From NCBI GenBank assembly GCA_964460035.1, contig CAYWPG010000030.1, positions 1 to 50,450 of the forward strand: a stretch of DNA of 50,450 nt, written 5' to 3'. Source of the stretch: CAYWPG01 sp964460035. Lineage in GTDB: Bacteria > Pseudomonadota > Gammaproteobacteria > Nitrococcales > AK92. The notes under the pieces were generated by a model that saw only the letters and a list, made by a program, of their open reading frames with translations, was not told the origin of the DNA and did no database searches. Positions 32,082 to 41,880 of the stretch are shown piece by piece; positions within the stretch are counted from its first letter, which is position 1, and each line of letters opens with the position of its first letter. Both the position numbers and the translations under genes were made by a program.

Positions 32082-33458
32082 ATGAAGATGTCGATGCGTA
32101 GCGTCATTCTCGCGAGCGCGCTCGCTCTGCTGGCCGGCGGAATGCAGGCGGGAGCCACACCGCTGCCGGCCGTAGTCGACGGACAGGAACTGCCGTCGCT
32201 GGCTCCCATGCTCGAGCGGGTACAACCGGCGGTGGTCAACATCGCGACCAGCGGGCGCGTTCAGGTACAGGAGAACCCGCTGTTTCAGGATCCCTTTTTC
32301 CGCCGCTTCTTCGATATGCCAATGCAGCCGCGCGAGCGGCGCACCGCGAGCCTGGGTTCGGGCGTCATCGTCGACGCCGACAATGGCTACATTCTCACCA
32401 ATCACCATGTCGTCCAACGTGCCGACGAAATCACCGTCACCCTCATTGACGGCCGGGAGCTGGAGGCCAAGCTGGTCGGTAGCGACCCAGACACCGACCT
32501 GGCCGTAATCCAGGTCAAAGCGGACAATCTGACGGCGCTGCAGATCGCCGACTCCGATCAGCTGCGCGTGGGCGACTTCGTGATCGCCATAGGCAACCCG
32601 TTCGGGCTCGGACAGACCGTTACTTCGGGCATAGTCAGCGCGCTGGGACGCACGGGGCTGATTCCCGAAGGTTACGAGGACTTCATTCAAACCGACGCCT
32701 CTATCAACCCGGGCAACTCCGGCGGCGCGCTGGTCAACCTGCGCGGAGAACTGGTAGGCATCAATACGGCGATTCTCAGCCCCGGCGGAGGCAATATCGG
32801 TATCGGTTTCGCCATCCCCACGCGCATGGCCTCGAACGTGATGCAACAGCTCATCGAGCATGGCGAGGTACGCCGCGGCCTGCTGGGCGTTTCGGTCCAA
32901 GACCTGACGCCGGCGCTGGCCGAAGCCTTTGGCATCACCGCCACCACGCGCGGCGTCATCATTACCGAGGTCACCAGCGGTTCGGCCGCCGAGCGGGCTG
33001 GCCTGAAGGCGGGCGACATCGTGCTCAGCGTGGACGGCCAACCGGTCAGCCGCGCCGCGGCGATCCGCAACCGTATCGGCATGCTGCGTGTGGGCGAAGA
33101 AGTCCGCCTGCAGATTCTGCGCGACGGCAAGGAGCGTACCCTCACCGCGACGATTCAGGAGCGGCAGGCACACACTGCCAGCGGTCCGCTGTCGCCGCGC
33201 CTGCAAGGGGCACAGTTCGGCGAAACACAGGATCCCAATGCGCCCAAGGGCCAGCGCACGCGGGTAGTGGTGACCGAGGTGATGCCGGGCAGCCCGGCCG
33301 CTCAAGCCGGCCTGCGCCGTGGCGACATCATCCTGTCGGTAAACCGGCGCTCCGTGACCAGCTTGAGCGAGTTCCAGGCGGCGGTACGCGAGAACCCCTC
33401 GCAGGTGCTGCTGCATATTCGTCGCGGCAGCGGGGCCTTGTTCCTGCTCCTGCGCTGA
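32082..33458 (+). CDS. degQ: Periplasmic serine endoprotease DegQ/DegP (HtrA family)
   Basis: 458-aa HtrA protease. A signal peptide (about 1-25, ALALLAGGMQAGA) leads into a trypsin-like domain with the triad His109 (TNHHVV), Asp139 (DTDLAV) and Ser213 (NPGNSGGAL). The Q-linker/LA-loop region (ENPLFQDPFFRRFFDMP) is short, as in DegQ. Two PDZ domains follow (RGLLGVSVQDLTPALAEAFGI ... about 265-360; VVVTEVMPGSPAAQAGLRRGDIILSVN ... about 385-458). The length is close to E. coli DegQ (455). It degrades misfolded periplasmic proteins. A 179-base gap separates it from cbpA, and GAAAGG lies upstream of the ATG. Confidence 0.94.
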   Translation: MKMSMRSVILASALALLAGGMQAGATPLPAVVDGQELPSLAPMLERVQPAVVNIATSGRVQVQENPLFQDPFFRRFFDMPMQPRERRTASLGSGVIVDADNGYILTNHHVVQRADEITVTLIDGRELEAKLVGSDPDTDLAVIQVKADNLTALQIADSDQLRVGDFVIAIGNPFGLGQTVTSGIVSALGRTGLIPEGYEDFIQTDASINPGNSGGALVNLRGELVGINTAILSPGGGNIGIGFAIPTRMASNVMQQLIEHGEVRRGLLGVSVQDLTPALAEAFGITATTRGVIITEVTSGSAAERAGLKAGDIVLSVDGQPVSRAAAIRNRIGMLRVGEEVRLQILRDGKERTLTATIQERQAHTASGPLSPRLQGAQFGETQDPNAPKGQRTRVVVTEVMPGSPAAQAGLRRGDIILSVNRRSVTSLSEFQAAVRENPSQVLLHIRRGSGALFLLLR

Positions 33459-33470
33459 TACCCCTCTTGC

Positions 33471-33494
33471 AAGGGCGGGCAAGCTCCCGCCCTT
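33471..33494 (+). terminator. Hairpin after degQ
   Basis: A perfect 9-bp stem AAGGGCGGG / CCCGCCCTT with loop CAAGCT starts 13 bases after the degQ stop. It lacks a T-run but is very stable. Confidence 0.5.
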
Positions 33495-33815
33495 CGCCAC
33501 CCTCCCCGCTCTTGCAAAGGCCAGGCGCGAGCCCTAGTACTACACGGCAGCACGTGGGCCAAAGGGATCCGGTGCGCGCGGCCTAGCCAGCACGAGATGC
33601 GGCGCCAAGGCAGGTGCGAAAGAAGAACAGGCCCTGGAACCGGCCTCCATCGGTATTGGCGCAGTATTTGCGGCAAGTCTCTCCCGCGCCTGCATAGAGC
33701 ATGGTCTGAGCGACGCCATGCGCGGCCACTTGTGGGCACTGCCCGCGTGCCCCCACACCAAACTGACCACGCAGCGGCGCAGGCCGGTTCAATATGGGGA
33801 ATGCAAGGAGGCGAG
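33495..33815. other. Intergenic region between degQ and yqjD-like gene
   Basis: About 320 bases. No reading frame in it looks like a protein, and no clear promoter was found. GGAGG at 33808-33812 is the ribosome-binding site of the following gene. Confidence 0.4.
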
Positions 33816-34064
33816 ATGGCAACCAAGGAAGGCAACGGTTCCTTATCGGCGAAGGCTTCGCAGGCCGCGCACGAGGCGATCGATCAGGTAGGCACCCGGG
33901 GGGAGCAGGCGGAGCAGATGTTCCGCGAACGCAGCCAGCAAGCCTCGGCACGCTCTCAAGAGATGATGGACGAGTTCACCGCCTATATTCATGAGCATCC
34001 GGTGACCGCCATCGGGATCGCCATCGCCGTGGGCTTCGTCCTCGGCGCATTGCTTCGTGGGTAA
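33816..34064 (+). CDS. yqjD: DUF883 / ElaB-YqjD-like membrane-anchored protein
   Basis: 82-aa protein with a charged helical N-terminal part rich in Ala, Gln and Glu (SAKASQAAHEAIDQVGTRGEQAEQMFRERSQQASARSQEMMDEFTAYIHEHP) and a single C-terminal membrane segment (VTAIGIAIAVGFVLGALLRG). This is the layout of ElaB, YgaM and YqjD, tail-anchored inner-membrane proteins that in E. coli bind stationary-phase ribosomes. AAGGAGG lies just before the ATG at 33816. It is followed by yqjE- and yqjK-like genes, reproducing the E. coli yqjCDEK order. Confidence 0.85.
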   Translation: MATKEGNGSLSAKASQAAHEAIDQVGTRGEQAEQMFRERSQQASARSQEMMDEFTAYIHEHPVTAIGIAIAVGFVLGALLRG

Positions 34065-34073
34065 CAGGCGCTT

Positions 34074-34514
34074 GTGGCCGTCGCCCCTGACCCGAACAAA
34101 GCGAACCCCGGCTCGGAAGACCCCGATCGCCCCCACTTGAGCCAGCAGCTAGGCGAAACGGTCGCCGCTGCGCGCCGGTTTGCGGGGGATCTTGTCGAGC
34201 TGTTCGGCCTGGAAGCGCGACTTGCCGGGCTGAGCGCGGCAAAAGTGCTCGCGCTGGCGCTTGTCGCCGCGTTTACGATCATCGCCGCCTGGCTGTTCCT
34301 GCAAGGCGCGCTGATCGCCTGGATACACCAGTTGGGCCTGAACCTGGGCCTGGCTTTTCTCCTGTTCTCTGCGATCAACATCGCCGCTACAGCGGGATTG
34401 GGATATGCCGCCGTACGCAGCAGCAGGAGCATGACGTTCGCTGCCACTCGCCAGGTGCTAAGAAAGGAGCCCTTGCAATACGATGAGCGCACTGAAGCGA
34501 CAGATCGCCCATAA
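34074..34514 (+). CDS. yqjE: YqjE-like phage-holin-family membrane protein
   Basis: 146-aa protein starting with GTG. The N-terminus is polar (about 1-60), including an amphipathic helix (LSQQLGETVAAARRFAGDLVELFGLEARLA), followed by two membrane segments (VLALALVAAFTIIAAWLFLQGALIAW and LGLAFLLFSAINIAATAGLGYAAV). The family is annotated as holin superfamily 3.6, but no lytic function is known for the chromosomal YqjE. It lies 9 bases after the yqjD-like gene and overlaps the following gene by 32 bases. Confidence 0.82.
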   Translation: MAVAPDPNKANPGSEDPDRPHLSQQLGETVAAARRFAGDLVELFGLEARLAGLSAAKVLALALVAAFTIIAAWLFLQGALIAWIHQLGLNLGLAFLLFSAINIAATAGLGYAAVRSSRSMTFAATRQVLRKEPLQYDERTEATDRP

Positions 34515-34824
34515 GGCGGAAGAAGCGCTCCGGGCCAGACATCACTTCTATCGCCAGCGTGTCGGACTGCGCACCGCCGCAGGCGATGCGATTCGGTCTC
34601 CAAAACTACTGCTCGGAGGCTTTACGGTAGGAGTGGCGTTCGCCCTGCTGCGCTGCCGGGGCGGCGGCGAACCCGACCGGCGCACCAGCCATGCCGCCAC
34701 CGCACCGCTGCGTTCCCTGCAGTGGCTGCTGCGCAAGCTCGGCCCTCCGGTCATACTGGCGCTGCTACATCGTGCGTCCTCGGATCGCGACTACGAGGAC
34801 GGGCAGGAGCCGCTCCCACCGTAG
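34483..34824 (+). CDS. YqjK-like small basic protein
   Basis: 113-aa protein with a basic N-terminus (SALKRQIAHKAEEALRARHHFYRQRVGLR), a hydrophobic stretch (LLLGGFTVGVAFALL, about 42-56), a Gly/Arg-rich linker and a second hydrophobic segment (LGPPVILALLH). Position, overlap with yqjE and composition suggest the YqjK group. The 3' end is GC-rich and includes an inverted half of the REP-like repeat (GGAGCCGCTCCCACC), so the last few residues (GQEPLPP) are probably encoded by the repeat. Confidence 0.65.
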   Translation: MSALKRQIAHKAEEALRARHHFYRQRVGLRTAAGDAIRSPKLLLGGFTVGVAFALLRCRGGGEPDRRTSHAATAPLRSLQWLLRKLGPPVILALLHRASSDRDYEDGQEPLPP

Positions 34825-34852
34825 AGCTCTCCTACCGGCCAGTGAGCCAGCC

Positions 34853-34962
34853 GCTGTGGGCACGCCCCTCTGTGGGAACGCCTTTGGGCGCTAAAGGATT
34901 TTCCAGAGCCGGTGGGCGAGCCTCTGTGGGAGGCCGCATCCCCGGACGCGAAGGGCTGTGCC
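34853..34962 (+). repeat. REP-like dispersed repeat cluster, copies 2-4
   Basis: Three related units lie in direct order in the yqjK-thiC gap: CTGTGGGCACGCCCC (34853-34868), a unit at 34868-34897 starting CTCTGTGGGAACGCC and ending GGCGCTAAAGG, and one at 34921-34962 starting CCTCTGTGGGAGGCCGC and ending GGACGCGAAGGGCTGTGCC. An inverted piece GGAGCCGCTCCCACC precedes them at 34806-34820. Confidence 0.6.
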
Positions 34963-35019
34963 TATGCCCCCAGCCCCCCTTGCTCCGGGGCACGGAATCG
35001 CCACAAAGGCGCGCTATCG

Positions 35020-36900
<1,881 letters not shown>

Positions 36901-37145
36901 AGGTGGTTACCTCCTTATTGGGACAAGGGGACTGACGATGGGCCCGCGCGCCGAGCGAACAGGCCCTCACGCAGGGCAAAGGGATCGCGCCGTCCAAGGT
37001 ATACAGCCCCCCAGGCCATTTCAACCACAGAAGCCGAACCTGCGACCCCTGCGCTTGCCCGCTTCGGCAAAAGCCCTTACGCTTGATGGCCTTGAGGCCG
37101 CGGCATTGCGCGGCTGTCCGCAATACTCTTTGGATCACACCCGGT

Positions 37146-37808
37146 ATGAACGATATCGATATCGAGCGCGCGCGCTTCAACATGGTCGAGCAACAGGTCC
37201 GCACCTGGGAAGTGCTCGATGAGAAGGTACTGGATCTCTTTAGAACGATCCCGCGCGAAGAATTCGTTCCCAAGCACCTGCGCAAGCTGGCCTTCGCCGA
37301 CATGCAGCTCCCGCTGCCCCATGGTCAGTTCATGATGGAGCCGAAGATCGAAGCCAAGGTCCTGCAGGCGCTGGCCATAGAGCCCGACGATCAGATTCTG
37401 GAAATCGGGACTGGCAGCGGCTTTCTAACCGCCTGCTTGGCGCGACTGGGCAAGCACGTGACCAGCGTCGAAATCCAGCCCGAGCTGCATGAGCAGGCCG
37501 CCCAGACGCTCAAGGCGCAAGGCTTCGACAATGTGACGCTGCTTCAAGGCGACGCCGCGGCGGGCTGGAACGACGGCCGCCGTTACGACGTCATTGCCGT
37601 TACCGGATCGCTGCCGGAGCTGCACCGTGGCTTCCACGACAGCCTTGCCGTAGGCGGCCGGATGTTCGTGGTCGTAGGCGAAGCGCCCGTGATGGAAGGG
37701 CTGCTGATCACGCGCGTATCCGAGGATCAGTGGGCCAGCGAGAGCATACTCGAAACCGTGCTGCCGCCGCTGATCAACGCGCCCAAGACGCTGCGTTTCG
37801 CCGTCTAG
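37146..37808 (+). CDS. Protein-L-isoaspartate O-methyltransferase-like methyltransferase
   Basis: 220-aa SAM-dependent enzyme of the PCMT family, which repairs isoaspartyl residues. The start region NDIDIERARFNMVEQQVRTWEVLD and PREEFVPKHLRKLAFADMQLPLPHGQFMMEP is typical; SAM motif I is EIGTGSGFLTACLA. It differs from canonical Pcm near surE-nlpD; this copy belongs to the group located before rhodanese and tolC. The start at 37146 is chosen because family members begin with MNDIDIERARFNM. It diverges from thiC and is followed after 3 bases by a rhodanese gene. Confidence 0.87.
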   Translation: MNDIDIERARFNMVEQQVRTWEVLDEKVLDLFRTIPREEFVPKHLRKLAFADMQLPLPHGQFMMEPKIEAKVLQALAIEPDDQILEIGTGSGFLTACLARLGKHVTSVEIQPELHEQAAQTLKAQGFDNVTLLQGDAAAGWNDGRRYDVIAVTGSLPELHRGFHDSLAVGGRMFVVVGEAPVMEGLLITRVSEDQWASESILETVLPPLINAPKTLRFAV

Positions 37809-37811
37809 ACA

Positions 37812-38129
37812 ATGCAGGATATCGGTCCACTAGCGCTTCACGAGCTGCTGCAAGGGCCGGCACCGCCGGCCCTGGTGGACGTACGCGAGAGCTGGGAGTA
37901 CGAGCACGCCCGCATCGATGGCAGCGTGCACGTCCCCATGGCACAGATTCCTACTCGCCACGCCGAGCTGCCGAAGGACCGGCCGCTGGTGGTCGTCTGC
38001 CACCATGGCGTTCGCAGCCGGCAGGTGGCACTCTTTCTCGAGCACCTGGGTTTCCAGGAAGTCTACAACCTGGCCGGCGGCATTCACGCTTGGTCGTGCG
38101 AGGTTGACCCAGCCGTGCCGATGTACTGA
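37812..38129 (+). CDS. Single-domain rhodanese-like sulfurtransferase
   Basis: 105-aa protein with a complete rhodanese domain: PALVDVRESWEYEHARIDGSVHVPM, the active-site loop CHHGVRS with the catalytic cysteine at about residue 63, and VYNLAGGIHAWSCEVDPAVP. It could move sulfur or act as a thiol carrier; the substrate is unknown. It lies 3 bases after the methyltransferase and 24 bases before tolC, so the three are probably one operon. The same neighbours occur in other gammaproteobacteria. Confidence 0.92.
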   Translation: MQDIGPLALHELLQGPAPPALVDVRESWEYEHARIDGSVHVPMAQIPTRHAELPKDRPLVVVCHHGVRSRQVALFLEHLGFQEVYNLAGGIHAWSCEVDPAVPMY

Positions 38130-38153
38130 CTGGCCTGATCTCGCGAGGACCTA

Positions 38154-39449
38154 ATGCGCGCTGCGATCTTTCTTCCACTTGCCTTGGCCGCCGCACTGAC
38201 ACTGCCCGCCCATGCCGCCGACGACCTGATGACCATTTACCGCGACGCCTTGCGCAGCGATCCGGTGCTCCGTCAGGCCCAAGCCGCACGCGATGCGGTG
38301 CAAGAGCTCAGGCCGCAGGCACGCTCGGTCCTATTGCCCAACATCAGTGCCTCGGCCGGCTACAACTGGACGGCGCGAGACGGCGAAGACTGGGACGGCA
38401 CCACTTACGGTCTGCAGCTCACCCAACCCATCTTCCGCTACAGCGCTCTGGTTCAGCTGCGTCAGGTGGATGCGCTGGCTTCTCAGGCCGACATCGAGTT
38501 CGCGGCCGCGCAGCAGGAGCTGATTCTACGGGTCGCGGATCGCTACTTCGCCGTACTGGACGCCGAGAGTACATTGCGCCTGGCCGAAGCGGAGGTCGCG
38601 GCTATCGAGCGCCAGCTCCAACAAGCCGAGCAGCGCTTCGAGGTGGGACTGATTGCCGTTACCGACGTGGAAGAGGCACGCGCGCGCCGCGATCTCGCTC
38701 GGGCGAGCCTGATCGCCGCCCAGAACCAGCGTGAAAGCGCACTGGAAGCTCTGCGCGAGCTGACCGGGCGCGAGCACCAGGCGGTGCGCAATCTTCCCGC
38801 CGATATTCCGCTGCGACAACCCGACCCGGCCGACCCGCAGCACTGGCTGGACACCGCCAAGGCCGGCAACCCGCGCCTGCAGGCCATTCGCCGCGCCACC
38901 GAAGCCGCGCAGTACAACGTCGATGTCCGCCGTGCAGAGCGCTATCCAAACCTTAGCCTGACCGCCAGCGCTATGCGCAGCGACACCGCCCAGCCCGGCG
39001 GCCCCGCTGTAAGCGGCGCGGTGGATACCTACACGGTCGGCATCCAGCTGCAAGCCCCGCTCTATCTAGGCGGGCGTCTGAGCTCCCAAGTCCGCGAAGC
39101 GCAATATCGTTACACCGAAGCGTTCGAAGCCCTGCAAGCGACGCATCGCAACGTGTTGCGCGCCGCTGCGGACGGCTATCGGAGCGTCGAGAGCAGCCTG
39201 CTGCGCGTACGCGCCTTGCAGCAGGCGCTGAGTTCGACTCAGCGGGCACTCGAGTCGGTGGAGGCTGGCTTCCGCGCCGGTACCCGCACCACGGTCGATG
39301 TGCTCAACGCCCAGCGGGAGCGCTTCCGCGCGGAAGCAGAATACGCCCAGGCCACCTACGATCATCTGCTCAGTCACCTGCGCCTGCGCCAGGTGGCGGG
39401 CCTGTTGGACGAGGACGATCTGGAAGCGATCAACGCGTTGTTGCGCTAG
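38154..39449 (+). CDS. tolC: TolC-family outer-membrane channel
   Basis: 431-aa outer-membrane efflux protein that links to inner-membrane pumps. The signal peptide RAAIFLPLALAAALTLPAHAA is followed by two internally similar halves of long alpha-helices, typical of the TIGR01844 TolC family: ADDLMTIYRDALRSDPVLRQAQAARDA and, in the second half, LGGRLSSQVREAQYRYTEAFEALQATHRN, with FRAGTRTTVDVLNAQRERFRAEAEYAQATYD. It should export drugs, toxins or type I substrates depending on its partners, none of which is encoded here. Confidence 0.93.
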   Translation: MRAAIFLPLALAAALTLPAHAADDLMTIYRDALRSDPVLRQAQAARDAVQELRPQARSVLLPNISASAGYNWTARDGEDWDGTTYGLQLTQPIFRYSALVQLRQVDALASQADIEFAAAQQELILRVADRYFAVLDAESTLRLAEAEVAAIERQLQQAEQRFEVGLIAVTDVEEARARRDLARASLIAAQNQRESALEALRELTGREHQAVRNLPADIPLRQPDPADPQHWLDTAKAGNPRLQAIRRATEAAQYNVDVRRAERYPNLSLTASAMRSDTAQPGGPAVSGAVDTYTVGIQLQAPLYLGGRLSSQVREAQYRYTEAFEALQATHRNVLRAAADGYRSVESSLLRVRALQQALSSTQRALESVEAGFRAGTRTTVDVLNAQRERFRAEAEYAQATYDHLLSHLRLRQVAGLLDEDDLEAINALLR

Positions 39450-39500
39450 CGCGCGTGCGCCCCGGTTGCGTCCAAGGAGCAACGGGCAACGCCCCTCTCC

Positions 39501-40769
39501 TTACGGCTCCAGCAATCCGTCTATGCGGTCGAGCAAGCGCTCCACGCTGCCGCGGTTAGACTGCACCAGCCGGCGGGCCGCCGCCCCCATACGCTCACGC
39601 AGCTTGGGCTGGGCCAGTATATCCGTCACGCTCTGCGCTAAAGCGTAGGCATCGGGCACTACCCGCGCCGCAGCGTCCGCCTGCATCTGCTCGATCAGCG
39701 TTGCAACGTTCGCCACTTCCGGCCCCATCAACACCGGCAGGCCCAGCGCTGCCGGCTCCAGCGGATTGTGCCCGCCCACCGGCACCAGCGAACCGCCAAC
39801 GAACGCCACATCCGCAGCCGCATAGAACAGCAGCAGCTCACCCAGCGTATCGCCTAGGAACACATCCGCGCCCGCACGCTCGCCGGCGCTACCGGCGCTG
39901 CGGCGCAGCAAACCGAACCCGCACCGCTCTACCAGCGCGGCCACGCTGTCGAAGCGCTGCGGATGACGGGGAACCAGTATGAGCAACACATCCGGGATGC
40001 GCTGGCGCACGCGCGCGAAGGCCTCCAACACCAGCTCCTCCTCGCCTTCCCGGGTGCTGGCGGCGATCCACACCGGTCGGTGCGCGGCAATACGCGCCCG
40101 TAGCGCGGCGCCTGCTTCCGCCACCCCGTCCGGCACCCGGAAGTCGAGCTTGAGATTGCCCAGCACCGCGATCTTTTCCGGCGGTGCGCCCAATTGGCGG
40201 AAGCGCTCGGCATCCTGCTCGGACTGCGGGGCGATAAGCGCTGGTTGCGCCAACGTCCACGACACCAGCTGCGCCAGCCGTTGGTAACGACCGAAAGAAC
40301 GGGGCGACAGACGCGCGCTCGCCAGCACCAGCGGTATGCGCCTATTTCGCGCCGCGGCGAACAAATTCGGCCACAACTCGGTTTCCATCACGATGCCGAG
40401 CCGAGGCCGTATGTGTCGGTAGAACCGAGCCACCGCACCGGGCAGATCGAGAGGGAGATAAACATTGCGAACTGACGCGCCTAGCTCCGCGCGCACCCGT
40501 GCCGAACCGCTAGGGGTGATGTTCGTTACGACCAGCGGAATATCGGGATAACGGCGCCGCAAGGCGTGAATCAGCGGCAGCGCGGCCTGAGTTTCGCCCA
40601 GCGAAGCGGCATGGATCCAGATCGGTCGCGGCCCGGCCGTCGGGCCGATAAAACCGAGCCGCTCGGGCCAGCGCCGCAGGTAGCCGGGCTCCTTGAGCGC
40701 TCGCAATGCGAGATATCCGAAAACTACCGGAGCAAGCAGGTATAACAGTATGGTATAGACAGTACGCAT
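39501..40769 (-). CDS. waaA: Kdo transferase WaaA (KdtA)
   Basis: It adds Kdo residues from CMP-Kdo to lipid IVA, the first inner-core step, on the cytoplasmic face of the inner membrane. The N-terminal membrane anchor (TVYTILLYLLAPVVFGYLAL, about 3-22) is followed by WIHAASLGETQAALPLIHALRRRYPDIPLVVTN, which is the family signature. The nucleotide-binding half contains VFLGDTLGELLLFYAAADVAFVGGSLVPVGGHNPLEPAALGLPVLMGP. The length is 422 aa (E. coli 425). The start at 40769 (MRTVYTILLY) is chosen since the 18 codons upstream are not membrane-like. Confidence 0.96.
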   Translation of the reverse strand: MRTVYTILLYLLAPVVFGYLALRALKEPGYLRRWPERLGFIGPTAGPRPIWIHAASLGETQAALPLIHALRRRYPDIPLVVTNITPSGSARVRAELGASVRNVYLPLDLPGAVARFYRHIRPRLGIVMETELWPNLFAAARNRRIPLVLASARLSPRSFGRYQRLAQLVSWTLAQPALIAPQSEQDAERFRQLGAPPEKIAVLGNLKLDFRVPDGVAEAGAALRARIAAHRPVWIAASTREGEEELVLEAFARVRQRIPDVLLILVPRHPQRFDSVAALVERCGFGLLRRSAGSAGERAGADVFLGDTLGELLLFYAAADVAFVGGSLVPVGGHNPLEPAALGLPVLMGPEVANVATLIEQMQADAAARVVPDAYALAQSVTDILAQPKLRERMGAAARRLVQSNRGSVERLLDRIDGLLEP

Positions 40770-40910
40770 TAGCGGTATCGGCGACCGTGCCCATTCGGGC
40801 GCATCAAGATAGCACAGCCGCAACGATCTGCCGTGGCGGCCGCGGTACTATTAGGTGGCTCTGTTATACTCCGCCGCTTAACACGACGCGGTCCAGAACT
40901 GACGACAACA

Positions 40911-41870
40911 ATGAGCGAATCTCGACTCCCCGCGGGCATTCTGCGCCCCCGTTACTGGCCCCGATGGGCCGTGATGGGACTGCTCTGGCTGTGGGCACGG
41001 CTTCCCTACCCGATCGCCATGAAGCTTGGGCTGCTCTTCGGACGTGCCCTCTACCCACTGGCGCGGGGCCGGCGCGAGGTGGCACTGCGCAACTTGGAGC
41101 TTTGTTTTCCGGAACTCGATGCGGCCCAGCGCGAGCGCCTGGCGAAACTCAACTTCGCCTACACGGGCAAGGCGTTCGCCGAGATCGCATTCGCCTGGTA
41201 TGCCTCACCCGAACGGCTGCGCGGGCTAGCCGAGATTCGCGGCACGGAACATGTGGAGCGCGCGCTAGCGCAGGGCAAGGGAGTGATTCTGCTCTCGGCG
41301 CACTTCACCTGCTTGGAGATGACACCGCCGCTGGTCTCGCCCGTCGTTCCCAGTTACGCCATCTACAAACCCCAGCGCCACCCGGTTAACGAGTATTGCA
41401 TGCGCAGCGCGCGCGATCGCAGCCTGCTCGGATCTATCACCCGCGACGATGTGCGCGGAATGCTGCGCGCGCTGAAAAAGAACAAGCCCGTGTGGTATGC
41501 CGCTGACCAGGACTACGGCCGCAGCCGCAGTGTGTTCGCGCCGTTTTTCGGTATTCCGACGGCGACAGTGGCCGGCCTTACCCGGCTGGTGGCCATCAGC
41601 GGCGCGCAGGTCATACCCTTTTTCTTCTATAGCCGGCCGGATCACAGCGGTTACATAGGCGAGTTTCACCCACCGCTGGAAAATCTGGGCAAAGATCCGG
41701 TTGCCGATGCCACCGTCGTCAACCGGGTGACCGAGGAAGCGGTAAGACAACGGCCGGAGCAGTACCTTTGGACTCACCGGCGGTTCAAGACACGTCCGAA
41801 CAGGACGGATCCTAAGCTCTACCAACTCAAGAAACGGCGCAAGCGCAAGAAACAGCGCAACGCCGCATAG
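40911..41870 (+). CDS. lpxL: Lipid A lauroyl/myristoyl acyltransferase, LpxL/HtrB-type
   Basis: 319-aa membrane-anchored acyltransferase that adds a secondary acyl chain to Kdo2-lipid IVA. The N-terminal segment is hydrophobic (WAVMGLLWLWARL, about 19-31). The catalytic H-x4-E is HFTCLE (131-136) in SAHFTCLEM, followed by YKPQRHPVNEYCMRSARDR and WYAADQDYGRSRSVFAPFFGIPTAT, which match LpxL. The tail is very Lys/Arg-rich (KKRRKRKKQRNAA). The start at 40911 gives the usual short N-terminus. A possible extended -10 (TG-T-TATACT, ending at 40870) lies about 40 bases upstream. Confidence 0.9.
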   Translation: MSESRLPAGILRPRYWPRWAVMGLLWLWARLPYPIAMKLGLLFGRALYPLARGRREVALRNLELCFPELDAAQRERLAKLNFAYTGKAFAEIAFAWYASPERLRGLAEIRGTEHVERALAQGKGVILLSAHFTCLEMTPPLVSPVVPSYAIYKPQRHPVNEYCMRSARDRSLLGSITRDDVRGMLRALKKNKPVWYAADQDYGRSRSVFAPFFGIPTATVAGLTRLVAISGAQVIPFFFYSRPDHSGYIGEFHPPLENLGKDPVADATVVNRVTEEAVRQRPEQYLWTHRRFKTRPNRTDPKLYQLKKRRKRKKQRNAA

Positions 41871-41880
41871 GGCTGATATC

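Noticed and set aside
32079..33500. 473-codon minus-strand open frame opposite degQ
   Set aside because: Antisense of an intact HtrA protease; no recognisable domain.
36901..37145. TPP riboswitch before thiC
   Set aside because: Expected there, but the conserved THI-box elements are not present on the minus strand.
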